From Halobacillus yeomjeoni (GTDB lineage Bacteria; Bacillota; Bacilli; Bacillales; Halobacillaceae): a stretch of 64,000 bases of DNA. The stretch lies in assembly GCF_020171525.1 (NCBI RefSeq), contig NZ_JAIVAI010000004.1, positions 1-64,000 of the forward strand, in the 5' to 3' direction. This document shows positions 1 through 7,654 of this stretch, in pieces. A program made the position numbers and the translations under genes. Below the pieces are notes generated by a model. It ran no database searches and was not told the origin of the DNA. It saw nothing but the letters and a program-made list of their open reading frames with translations. How positions within the stretch are numbered: position 1 is the first letter of the stretch; the number at the start of each line of letters is the position of its first letter.

Positions 1-558
1 CTGATAGGGTATTGTGGTGTCTTACTACTGTTTACCCGATTAACCTACGTATTTACGATCAAGGAGCTAGTTTCGTTCATTATAACTCGGACTTTTCGTC
101 CTGTGGGGTCTCACCAAGCACTCTCTTCCCGCAGGAGTCTCCCGATTCCCCTCCGCCCTTTGCATTATAAAATCCGTGACATCTACGTAAAAAAGACCTA
201 TTATCAAGATCGTTCGGTCCTTATGCCACTCCTAAGAGAATGAAACACAGTAGCTAGGTTTTAAGATTTTATACTTCCTCCCATCAAGATGAAGTATTTC
301 TTCCAAAAGATCTTGTTTGGAGGCACTCTGATGAAGCAGAGGGCGGAGGGAAAAGGTGAGACTCCTATGGGACGTGTGGGACAGGTGAGGCCCCGGAAGG
401 CGTAGCCTGAGGAGACTTAGCGCCCGCCCCATGGAAAGCGAACCTTTTCCCGGAGCCCTACACGCATACAAACATTTCGTAATGAATACTTTTTTTGATG
501 GATATATCAACACTAAACTTTAACAGAGCCAATTTTTTTAAGCTCTGTTCATCCCTAT
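1..558. other. gene-free stretch with repeat DNA
   Basis: No credible gene lies in the first 558 bases. Bases about 354-530 are a copy of the intergenic repeat family described separately (copy A). Bases about 100-160 hold another GC-rich block with the look of Bacillaceae interspersed repeats (CTTCCCGCAGGAGTCTC). The reading frame at 232-513 on the minus strand lies inside the repeat, has no ribosome binding site and is regarded as spurious. Confidence 0.6.
354..530. repeat. intergenic repeat, copy A (right-hand part)
   Basis: About 177 bp, nearly identical to 28696-28874: both contain the run ACTCCTATGGGACGTGTGGG, the segment CCCGCCCCATGGAAAGCGA and the right end CTTTAACAGAGCC (TTATCAGAGCC in the other copy). 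The left half carrying GGCTCTGTTA is not recognisable here, so this copy looks truncated or fused to other repeat DNA. No transposase reading frame is present. Confidence 0.75.
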
Positions 559-594
559 AAAAAAAAGAGACCCGGTATTGATTCCGAGTCTCTT
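559..594 (-). terminator. terminator of the lysine N6-hydroxylase gene
   Basis: Inverted repeat with arms AAGAGACTCGG and CCGGGTCTCTT (one mismatch) around an 8-base loop, followed on the minus strand by a run of T. It begins 5 bases after the stop codon. Confidence 0.85.
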
Positions 595-598
595 CCAG

Positions 599-1906
599 TT
601 ATACGGTAAAGGATTGAAAAATCGTTTTTTCTTTCATAGGGTAGATTTCTCTTCCCAGAAGATGATTGATTATCACTTTATTACGATGGACCGATAGACC
701 TAGATTCGTGGATCCCACCCCATGTGTATGGGAAATGCCACTATGAACATAGATCTCATTGGATGTTTCTTTTGTTTGTTTCAAACGATAATCCGGAGTA
801 ACTTTATACCTTCCATGTTCATCCCATTCTAAAAAGTCTTCGAGGTGGTGTACGAAGTCAGGTACATTCGGCTTGTAACCTGTAGCAGCAATGACGAGAT
901 CACTCGAATGAGTGAATTCTTCTTTTTTCTGCCAATGGTAGCAAGTCAGTTCATACCCTCCACCCTGTTTCGGTTGTATTTCTTTCACTTCACTCAGGAC
1001 CTGGAGACCGACATTCGGTTCTTCTTCACCTACGGAATATTCATACAACAAGTTATAAATATCATTGACTGTGTGGTTACTGATACCTTTATAATACAGC
1101 CCTTGAGAAGCGAAAATTTCATCTTTTTGGTTCTGCGGCAGTTGATAGAAATAATTGACGTAATCAGGTGAGAAGTGCTCTAAACTCAATTTAGACTCTT
1201 CCATAGAAGCAAAACCAGGCGAGCGGGTAATCCAGTCTAATCGGAATCCATATTCACGCTGCTCTTTCAGCAATTCCCTGAATGTTTCTGCAGCACTTTG
1301 TCCTGACCCGATCACTGTAATAGATCCTGCGTTCCGACACCGGTCCTGATGAGATAAAAAGTCGGCAGTATGGAACACATCTTCCGAAGGCAGTCCTCGG
1401 AAAGACTTTGGGATAACAGGAATACTGCCTGTACCCATGACAAGGTTCCTTGATTTGAATGTCGTTTTTTCTCCGGACTCCAAATCATCCACGACAATTT
1501 CAAAGTATTCTTCTCCATCCTGCACGTGCCTGATATCCACAACTCTCTTCCCAAAACGGCAGCTATCAAGCTGAGCTGCCACCCATTGACAATAGTCGTT
1601 GTATTCACGTCTAGGGATATCTAGTCGTTGTAAAAAGTAAAATTGATACATACGATCATTTTTACTGATGTAATTCAAGAAACTGTATGGATTTGTCGGA
1701 TCCGCCATTGTAACTAGATCCGCGATGAATGGTACCTGCATTTTTGTTCCTTCAATAAGCATACCAGGGTGCCAGTCAAAGGCAGCGTTCTGTTCAAAGA
1801 ATAGAGCATCGACCGACTCATGCTCATCAAGTAAAGCCGCTAAGCTTAAATTAAATGGTCCGATTCCTACGCCGATTAAATCATGCATTTTCTCATGTTG
1901 TTCCAT
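599..1906 (-). CDS. L-lysine N6-monooxygenase / ornithine N5-oxygenase family (IucD/SidA type)
   Basis: A 435-residue flavin enzyme that would use FAD and NADPH to hydroxylate the side-chain amino group of lysine or ornithine, the first step of hydroxamate siderophore synthesis. The FAD-binding GxGxxN motif (GVGIGPFN) is at residues 12-19. The family signatures DWHPGM and NPYSFLNY follow, then the NADPH-site GSGQSA near 200 and ATGYKPNVPDF near 340. The length matches E. coli IucD. The start has AGGAG eight bases upstream. It stands alone: no siderophore synthetase, transporter or obvious Fur box is nearby, so the rest of the pathway must be elsewhere or lost. Lysine rather than ornithine as substrate is inferred from similarity to IucD. 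Confidence 0.9.
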   Translation of the reverse strand: MEQHEKMHDLIGVGIGPFNLSLAALLDEHESVDALFFEQNAAFDWHPGMLIEGTKMQVPFIADLVTMADPTNPYSFLNYISKNDRMYQFYFLQRLDIPRREYNDYCQWVAAQLDSCRFGKRVVDIRHVQDGEEYFEIVVDDLESGEKTTFKSRNLVMGTGSIPVIPKSFRGLPSEDVFHTADFLSHQDRCRNAGSITVIGSGQSAAETFRELLKEQREYGFRLDWITRSPGFASMEESKLSLEHFSPDYVNYFYQLPQNQKDEIFASQGLYYKGISNHTVNDIYNLLYEYSVGEEEPNVGLQVLSEVKEIQPKQGGGYELTCYHWQKKEEFTHSSDLVIAATGYKPNVPDFVHHLEDFLEWDEHGRYKVTPDYRLKQTKETSNEIYVHSGISHTHGVGSTNLGLSVHRNKVIINHLLGREIYPMKEKTIFQSFTV

Positions 1907-2026
1907 TTCTCACTACTCCTTTTTCAGAAAAAACAACGATTTCAGAAATTTACTCATCACTTATATGTTACCATATTCCCACTAAGATATAAGAAAAGTT
2001 TATCGATAGCGTCAGGGGGAAGGGAT

Positions 2027-2485
2027 ATGAGTGAGGTTCAACTTCAGCAAGTGAAAGACCGTGAATCATTAAAAAAATACTTACTACTCGCTGATGAAGA
2101 TGAAAAAATCGTTGAAGGTTATTTAAACGAGGGAATGATGTATGCCATAACGGTCAACCAGGAAGTCGCAGGTGTCTGTTTGTTCATAGAGATAGAGGAT
2201 GAAACCATAGAGTTGAAGAACTTAGCCTTGGACAAGAGGTACAGAAGAAAAGGAATCGGGAAGAAAACCTTGGAGATAGCGACAGAGATCCATCACCGCT
2301 CCTATACGTATATGGAAGTCGGTACAGCCAACTGCAGTTTAGATAATATAGCATTTTACCAGAAAGCCGGTTTCCGATTTCATAAAATCAAAAAAGATTT
2401 CTTCTTACGCTACCCTTCTCCTATTGTCGAGTTTGGCATCCAGGCCCTGGATATGGTCGTTTTCAGAAAGAAGATAAAAGAATAA
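2027..2485 (+). CDS. GNAT family N-acetyltransferase
   Basis: A 152-residue acetyltransferase. The acetyl-CoA binding loop RRKGIGKK is at residues 73-80, followed by the usual motif B region (NIAFYQKAGF). The longest frame begins at 1883 but that extension runs into the divergent promoter region. The ATG at 2027 is preceded by GGGGAAGGG at good spacing and is taken as the start. The substrate cannot be told from sequence. It is divergent from the lysine hydroxylase and probably transcribed alone. Confidence 0.88.
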   Translation: MSEVQLQQVKDRESLKKYLLLADEDEKIVEGYLNEGMMYAITVNQEVAGVCLFIEIEDETIELKNLALDKRYRRKGIGKKTLEIATEIHHRSYTYMEVGTANCSLDNIAFYQKAGFRFHKIKKDFFLRYPSPIVEFGIQALDMVVFRKKIKE

Positions 2486-2551
2486 GACTCTAAGTACTGG
2501 TTCATGATAGAAAACACTAATTAAAGCATAGAAAACGAGGAGGCACCCGCT

Positions 2552-2956
2552 ATGAAGCTGCCGTCTAGATCCATGCTCCTCCCCTTCCTTATCTTTATAA
2601 TAGCTGGATGTAATTCAGAGCAGCCGTTTACAAGTAAGATTGAAGAAGATATAGGAGAAATCACGATCCACATCAATAATGACTCAGCAAATCCTGTAAC
2701 TTACAGGACAGATGACAAGGAAATCCTTGCAAACTTCATTGATGCCATGAATGCTATGCCCTGGAATGAAACGAGCGACAGTAGCTCTGTTTTTCACAAG
2801 GAATTCAGTTTATATGACAGCAACGGGAACCCCATGACAAAAGTGGTCTTTACTGGTGAAAATATTGCTGAAATGAACGGGGAACGATATGAAGTGGATG
2901 AAGAAAAGCTTCGAGCATTCATGGAAGACATCAATGATCATATTAAGTGGGAATAA
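2552..2956 (+). CDS. putative lipoprotein, function unknown
   Basis: A 134-residue secreted protein with a lipoprotein signal: a hydrophobic stretch ending in the lipobox IIAGC, with the modified cysteine at residue 20. The mature part is acidic (ITIHINNDSANPVTYRTDD, MNAMPWNE) and has no motif I recognise. The start is supported by GAGGAGG ten bases upstream, and a strong terminator follows the stop. It sits just before the germinant receptor operon but has its own terminator, so no functional link is implied. Confidence 0.8.
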   Translation: MKLPSRSMLLPFLIFIIAGCNSEQPFTSKIEEDIGEITIHINNDSANPVTYRTDDKEILANFIDAMNAMPWNETSDSSSVFHKEFSLYDSNGNPMTKVVFTGENIAEMNGERYEVDEEKLRAFMEDINDHIKWE

Positions 2957-2981
2957 CCGGTATAATGCCGGTTATTTTTTT
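2955..2981 (+). terminator. terminator of the lipoprotein gene
   Basis: Perfect inverted repeat AACCGG / CCGGTT with a 7-base loop, followed by A and seven T. It overlaps the stop codon. Confidence 0.85.
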
Positions 2982-3040
2982 ATGGCCAAATTTATGAAAT
3001 TCATTTTACTCTCGGAAACCTTTCTTAAGAGGATAAAAAC

Positions 3041-3069
3041 TCATAAATTTTCAGTTCACGCACATGCTA
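3041..3069 (+). promoter_or_regulatory. possible sigma-G type promoter of the germination operon
   Basis: CATGCTA (3063-3069) matches the forespore sigma-G -10 pattern. TCATAA (3041-3046) lies 16 bases upstream as a weaker -35. Germinant receptor operons are known to be sigma-G dependent, which makes this assignment reasonable but unproven. Confidence 0.45.
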
Positions 3070-3101
3070 AGAAAAACGCACGCTGAAAGGAGTACGCGAC
3101 A

Positions 3102-4622
3102 ATGAAGCCATCAGGCAATGATTCCTCTCCGTCAACATCAGCTTCCCGACCGTTACTCCTCGATTTGAATGAGAGTTTACAATTGATTGAAACTACGATG
3201 GGTGAAAGTTCCGACCTGGTTGTCAGACATATGCAGATCGGAAAAACTCCTTGTGCCGCCTTATACATCGACGGACTCGTAGACAAAGAGACTATACAAA
3301 ATTTCTTGTTGGAAGCCCTTATGCTTGAAATGCCTTCAAAGAGGGTGTCCACGAAACATTTATATCAAATCATTAAGGAAACCTCCCTCCCTATAGGAGA
3401 ATTGAAGGAAGTGGATACGTACGAAAAGTTCTTCAAACACCTTCTATCAGGGGAAACCTTATTAATGTTAGATAAAGTTGATAAGGCTTTGGCAGCAAGT
3501 ACAAGAGGATGGCAGGACCGTGGAGTTCAGGAGGCAACTTCTGAAAGTGTCATTCGGGGTCCTAAAGAAGCATTTACAGAGACTCTTAGAACGAACACAT
3601 CATTGCTGCGGAGAAAAATCAAATCCCCTGAGCTCAGAATGGACAGTATGTCTATCGGTAAACGGACTCAGACCGATGTAGTCGTCAGCTATTTGGATGG
3701 GATTGCAGATGAACAAGTCGTGCAAGAGGTTCATCGACGACTGGAGCAAATTGATGTAGACAGCATTTTGGATAGCGGTTATTTAGAGGAGTACATTCAA
3801 GATGGACAATACTCTCCTTTTCCGACCATCTACTATTCTGAAAAACCAGATGCCATTGCAGCAGGTATTTTGGAAGGCCGGGTAGCTATTTTGACCGATG
3901 GGACCCCGAACGTACTGCTGGTGCCTGCATTGTTCGTCAACTTCTTTCAATCCAGCGAAGACTATTATCAACGTGCTGATATCGGAACGCTGATTCGTAT
4001 ATTGAGATTGGCTTGTTTCAATATCGCCTTATTCATGCCGTCACTCTATATAGCGTTCACCACGTTTCACCAGGAGATGATCCCCTCTTCTCTATTGATC
4101 AGTTTAGCGGCACAGCGTGAAGGTGTTCCGTTTCCAGCTTTCGTCGAAGCCATGATCATGGAGTTGACTTTTGAGATTTTGAGGGAAGCCGGAGTTCGAC
4201 TGCCAAAACCTGTAGGTTCTGCAGTGTCTATCGTAGGAGCCCTCGTACTCGGTCAATCAGCGGTGCAGGCAGGGCTCGTATCACCCGCCATGGTCATTGT
4301 CGTTGCGCTGACAGCAATCAGCAGCTTTGTTTTACCATCTTATAACATAGCCATCCCTGTGAGAATGTTAAGGTTCACGTTTATGATCCTCGCGGCAACG
4401 TTCGGCTTGTATGGGATCATTCTTGGTTTGATCGGCATGGTTCTTCACCTTTGCAGCCTCCGTTCATTCGGGGTGCCTTACATGTCACCTTTAGCACCTT
4501 TTGTTCCAAAAGACCAAAAGGACGTACTCGTTCGTTTCCCTCGTTGGGGGTTGTTCTCAAGACCAACGTCCACTTCAAAGCAAAATGAAACGCGCACCAA
4601 TCCAACATCAAAGGAGAGCTGA
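3102..4622 (+). CDS. spore germinant receptor A subunit (GerA family)
   Basis: A 506-residue GerA-family protein (PF03323). A hydrophilic N-terminal half of about 290 residues is followed by a membrane domain with several helices (about 290-450) and a hydrophilic tail. A, B and C subunits form the nutrient-sensing complex in the spore inner membrane. Here the A, C, D and B genes follow in one operon with gaps of 2, 8 and 19 bases. The start has AAAGGAG ten bases upstream. It cannot be assigned to GerA, GerB or GerK type, or to a germinant, from sequence alone. Confidence 0.93.
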   Translation: MKPSGNDSSPSTSASRPLLLDLNESLQLIETTMGESSDLVVRHMQIGKTPCAALYIDGLVDKETIQNFLLEALMLEMPSKRVSTKHLYQIIKETSLPIGELKEVDTYEKFFKHLLSGETLLMLDKVDKALAASTRGWQDRGVQEATSESVIRGPKEAFTETLRTNTSLLRRKIKSPELRMDSMSIGKRTQTDVVVSYLDGIADEQVVQEVHRRLEQIDVDSILDSGYLEEYIQDGQYSPFPTIYYSEKPDAIAAGILEGRVAILTDGTPNVLLVPALFVNFFQSSEDYYQRADIGTLIRILRLACFNIALFMPSLYIAFTTFHQEMIPSSLLISLAAQREGVPFPAFVEAMIMELTFEILREAGVRLPKPVGSAVSIVGALVLGQSAVQAGLVSPAMVIVVALTAISSFVLPSYNIAIPVRMLRFTFMILAATFGLYGIILGLIGMVLHLCSLRSFGVPYMSPLAPFVPKDQKDVLVRFPRWGLFSRPTSTSKQNETRTNPTSKES

Positions 4623-4624
4623 TT

Positions 4625-5839
4625 ATGGTTAAGAGGAAATGTTTTAAGAGAATCATTCCAATCATACTGGTCATGGTCAGCTTATTGATGCTGACAGGAT
4701 GTTGGAACAGCAGGGAGTTGGATGAGCTTGGGATTGCGGTAGCAACAGGAATCGATAAAAACGAAGAAGGGGAATTCATCATCATCGTTCAAGTCATCAA
4801 CCCTTCTGAGATTGCAACCGATGCTCCAACTACACGTCCACCGGTATCCAGTTATACGATTACAGGAAAATCAATGTTTGAAGCTTTTCGAAAGCTGACT
4901 ACAAAGAGTCCGAGGAAAATTTATTTTTCTCAAATGCGGTTAGTCGTCATCGGTGAAAGGTTGGCTGAAGAAGGATTGATGCCTGCGTTGGACTTTCTTT
5001 ACCGGGATCACGAATTCAGAACGTCTTTCTATATAGCTTTAGCAAAAGGGGAATCAGTAGAGAAAATGCTGAGTGTCATCACCCCCTACGAAAAAATCCC
5101 GGCCAACAAAATCATGAACTCCATCAAAGCTTCTGAGGAAGCATGGGCGTCTTCAAAAGGGACAACAATCGACAAAGTCCTTTCAGCTCTCAGATCTCCT
5201 GGCGAGAATCCTGTGATTGGCGGCATTGAATTGATTGGTGCAGACTACCCGCTCGGGGATAATAAGATGAACGTTGAACACGTGGATGCCCCGACCAAAG
5301 TTGAGCTTGACCACCTAGCTGCTTTCAAAGAGGACCGTTTAGCAGGGTGGCTGACGGAAGACCAAAGCCGCGGACTTAATTTCGCAACTGGTGATGTTAA
5401 GAGTACGATTCTACAAATTCCTTGTAAAGAAAAGGGAACGATCGGAATAGAAATCATCCGCACAAAAGCAGGGATGACCGGCAAGACTAACGGCACCTCC
5501 CCTCCCAAACTTGAAATTTCTGTGGAAACAGAAGCTAACATAGGGGAAGTGGCTTGTGATATGGATTTAAGTAATCCTGATACCATTGACTACTTGAATA
5601 AAGAGACAGAAAAAGAAATTAAAAAACTTATTGAATCAGCTGTAACAGTTGCGAAGGAAGATTTTGAAAGTGATATTTTCGGTGCTGGAAATGTTTTTCA
5701 TAGAGATGAGCCGCGATATTGGAAGAAAGTCGAAAAAGATTGGAACAAACATTTTAAAGAGATGGATTGTGAGATCAAGGTTCAAGCGGATATAAGAAGA
5801 AAAGGAAATACGACTCAACCGATCGATAAGAAAGGATAA
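4625..5839 (+). CDS. spore germinant receptor C subunit, Ger(x)C lipoprotein
   Basis: A 404-residue lipoprotein of the Ger(x)C family. The signal peptide ends in LTGC with the lipidated cysteine at residue 26, followed by the family start WNSRELDELGIAVATGID. It would be anchored on the outer face of the spore inner membrane next to the A and B subunits. The gene starts 2 bases after the A-subunit stop, and the Shine-Dalgarno AGGAGAGC lies inside the end of that gene, so translation is probably coupled. Confidence 0.93.
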   Translation: MVKRKCFKRIIPIILVMVSLLMLTGCWNSRELDELGIAVATGIDKNEEGEFIIIVQVINPSEIATDAPTTRPPVSSYTITGKSMFEAFRKLTTKSPRKIYFSQMRLVVIGERLAEEGLMPALDFLYRDHEFRTSFYIALAKGESVEKMLSVITPYEKIPANKIMNSIKASEEAWASSKGTTIDKVLSALRSPGENPVIGGIELIGADYPLGDNKMNVEHVDAPTKVELDHLAAFKEDRLAGWLTEDQSRGLNFATGDVKSTILQIPCKEKGTIGIEIIRTKAGMTGKTNGTSPPKLEISVETEANIGEVACDMDLSNPDTIDYLNKETEKEIKKLIESAVTVAKEDFESDIFGAGNVFHRDEPRYWKKVEKDWNKHFKEMDCEIKVQADIRRKGNTTQPIDKKG

Positions 5840-5847
5840 GTGAACTC

Positions 5848-6072
5848 ATGTGGTCATCCATAGCGATTTTTTTGATAGGAGCAGGGATTTTCCTGTTTCA
5901 GTTTAAAAAACTTTACAAAAACAAAAAAATGAAAGAACTTTGGTGGTCTTCTTCAATATTGGTTGCGACAACTTTTATCAGTATATTAGAAAGCCGGGGT
6001 GTCGATCTCCCCAACCCTCTTGATTATATTTGGTCGTTTTATTCCACCATTCACTCATGGTTCGGGCTTTAA
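5848..6072 (+). CDS. small membrane protein, germinant receptor D-type subunit
   Basis: A 74-residue protein with two hydrophobic segments (about 3-19 and 32-48) separated by a lysine-rich loop. Small two-helix D proteins encoded in or next to gerA-type operons are known to modulate receptor function. Size, topology and position fit that class, though no diagnostic motif was seen. It lies between the C and B genes, 8 bases after the C stop, with a modest AAAGGA site overlapping the end of the C gene. Confidence 0.75.
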   Translation: MWSSIAIFLIGAGIFLFQFKKLYKNKKMKELWWSSSILVATTFISILESRGVDLPNPLDYIWSFYSTIHSWFGL

Positions 6073-6091
6073 TTAAGGAGGTCTCATTCCA

Positions 6092-7192
6092 ATGGACAAT
6101 CAAACGATCAGTCCCCGTCAATTTATGTTTCTTGTCATTTTTTTCACAATCGGCAGCTCTATTCTTATTGTTCCAGGCCCTGTCACTGAGCAAGCTAAGC
6201 AAGATTCCTGGATGTCCATTCTCCTTTCAATTCTGATAGGGGTGGCTATAATTATTTTATACAATAAAATTGGAGAACTTTCTGCTGGTAAGACATTCAT
6301 AGAAGCTTTCAATGATGTATTCGGAAACTGGGTGGGACGGTTATTCAGCAGTTTTTATTTAGTTTTCGTATACATCCTGGCCGCCCTTGTCTTGAGAAAC
6401 ATCGGAGATTTCATGACATCTCAAATCATGCCGGCGACACCTTTGCAGTTCACTCACATTCTTTTCTTTGTCGTTGTGTTAGGTGGGACTTTTCTCGGCA
6501 TTGAAGTAATCGGCCGTTCTTCGGAGATATTCATGCCTTGGATGATTCTTTTGCTCTTGTTCCTGTTTCTTTTCTCCTCACCTCAAATCAGCATGGATAA
6601 TTTCAAACCTATATTGGGGGACGGGGTCTCTCCGATGCTTTCAGCCTCAAAAGTCATGATCAGCTCACCCATATTAGAGATGGTGGCACTATTAATGATT
6701 TTTCCTTATGTAAAAGAATTAAAGCAGACGAAAAAAGGGTGGATCATAGGGAGCGTAATTGGAGGATCCGTTTTATTAGGCATCACCAGCTTATGCATCC
6801 TCGTTCTGGGTAGTGATTTAACGATTATGAATACTTACCCCACTTACCGAATCGGGGAGAAGATATCAGTAGCAGGGTTTCTGGAAGGTTTGGAAATCTT
6901 TATAGCGATCATTTGGATGATGACGATCTTCTTCAAACTGATTGTCCTATACTACGCCTCTACGGTCGGGTTTGCTCAATTTTTAAGCTTAGACGACTAC
7001 CGCCCCCTTGTTCTTCCGTTGGGTATGGGAACGATCATTCTCTCAATCATATCTTATCCGGATGTCGCCTATTTTGAAAGTTTCGTCGGTGAAATCTGGT
7101 TTTCTTACGCTCTTTCCATCGGCTTCATTTTGCCACTGATCCTTTTAGCAGGATTGTTAATAAAAAAGAAAATTAAACAAAAAGGTGCATAA
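6092..7192 (+). CDS. spore germinant receptor B subunit (endospore germination permease)
   Basis: A 366-residue integral membrane protein of the GerB / amino acid permease superfamily, with about ten hydrophobic helices and the usual N-terminal start (TISPRQFMFLVIFFTIGSS). The B subunit forms part of the germinant-binding pore in the spore inner membrane. AAGGAGG lies ten bases before the ATG. It is the last gene of the A-C-D-B operon and is followed by a strong terminator. Confidence 0.93.
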   Translation: MDNQTISPRQFMFLVIFFTIGSSILIVPGPVTEQAKQDSWMSILLSILIGVAIIILYNKIGELSAGKTFIEAFNDVFGNWVGRLFSSFYLVFVYILAALVLRNIGDFMTSQIMPATPLQFTHILFFVVVLGGTFLGIEVIGRSSEIFMPWMILLLLFLFLFSSPQISMDNFKPILGDGVSPMLSASKVMISSPILEMVALLMIFPYVKELKQTKKGWIIGSVIGGSVLLGITSLCILVLGSDLTIMNTYPTYRIGEKISVAGFLEGLEIFIAIIWMMTIFFKLIVLYYASTVGFAQFLSLDDYRPLVLPLGMGTIILSIISYPDVAYFESFVGEIWFSYALSIGFILPLILLAGLLIKKKIKQKGA

Positions 7193-7198
7193 TGAATG

Positions 7199-7232
7199 AA
7201 GGGAGCTTTGTCCAAACAGACAAAGCTCCCTT
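7199..7232. terminator. terminator between the germination operon and a convergent small gene
   Basis: Perfect 14-bp inverted repeat AAGGGAGCTTTGTC / GACAAAGCTCCCTT with a 6-base loop. T-rich sequence follows on the plus strand, and the hairpin can also serve the minus-strand gene ending at 7245. Confidence 0.85.
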
Positions 7233-7244
7233 TAATAATTTGGT

Positions 7245-7427
7245 TCAACGATCGTTAGCTGTCATTTTGTGATGGAGGTACTGGTGAAACGTCATTGAAT
7301 GGATCTCTTCTTCTTGGGAAAGGTAGAGGTCCCCGTAATGATTAAGAAGTTCATCGCTTATCATCCATGATTCAGGCTTTCTATCATCTTTTTTCTGCAT
7401 GATCAATCGCCCCCATCCTCTTTTCAT
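7245..7427 (-). CDS. small hypothetical protein
   Basis: A 60-residue (or 51-residue) charged protein, not recognised. The central part (WMISDELLNHYGDLYLSQEE) looks like genuine soluble protein. Two starts are possible: the ATG at 7427 with AAAGGG seven bases upstream, or the ATG at 7400 (MQKKDDRK) with GGGGG nine bases upstream. It is convergent with the germination operon and shares its terminator. Confidence 0.5.
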   Translation of the reverse strand: MKRGWGRLIMQKKDDRKPESWMISDELLNHYGDLYLSQEEEIHSMTFHQYLHHKMTANDR

Positions 7428-7466
7428 CCCTATACCCTTTCTTCAGATAAAAAACACCCCTCCATG

Positions 7467-7516
7467 AAAAAATAGAGAAGGATGTCGGTGCAGCGCGTTG
7501 CCAGAACTTCTCTAAG
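7467..7516 (-). promoter_or_regulatory. possible leader or small-RNA hairpin with T-run
   Basis: On the minus strand an 8-bp stem TAGAGAAG / CTTCTCTA encloses a long GC-rich loop (GGCAACGCGCTGCACC) and is followed by ATTTTTT. This resembles a terminator within a leader upstream of the small gene at 7245-7427, or the 3' end of a small RNA. It does not match a T-box or SAM riboswitch as far as I can judge. Confidence 0.3.
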
Positions 7517-7654
7517 TGCGAGCCGATTTCAGAGGCCATAAGAGCTTTTGTAAGGAGATATTAATAATCCCCATCATATTGTTATCTATTTTTTATATTG
7601 CATTTACAATTACCCTCTAAAATAAAACTGACATCACTAAAGGAGGCAGCTTAT

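Noticed and set aside
232-513. 93-codon frame on the minus strand
   Set aside because: It lies inside repeat copy A, has no ribosome binding site and shows repeat-derived composition rather than protein-like sequence.
1883-2026. 48-residue N-terminal extension of the GNAT protein
   Set aside because: It overlaps the divergent promoter and start of the lysine hydroxylase gene; the ATG at 2027 has a good Shine-Dalgarno.
1907-2026. Fur box upstream of the lysine hydroxylase
   Set aside because: No TGATAATNATTATCA-like inverted repeat could be found in the 120-base intergenic region.
7440-7600. T-box or SAM riboswitch
   Set aside because: The conserved T-box and SAM-riboswitch core sequences were not found on either strand; only a generic hairpin remains.
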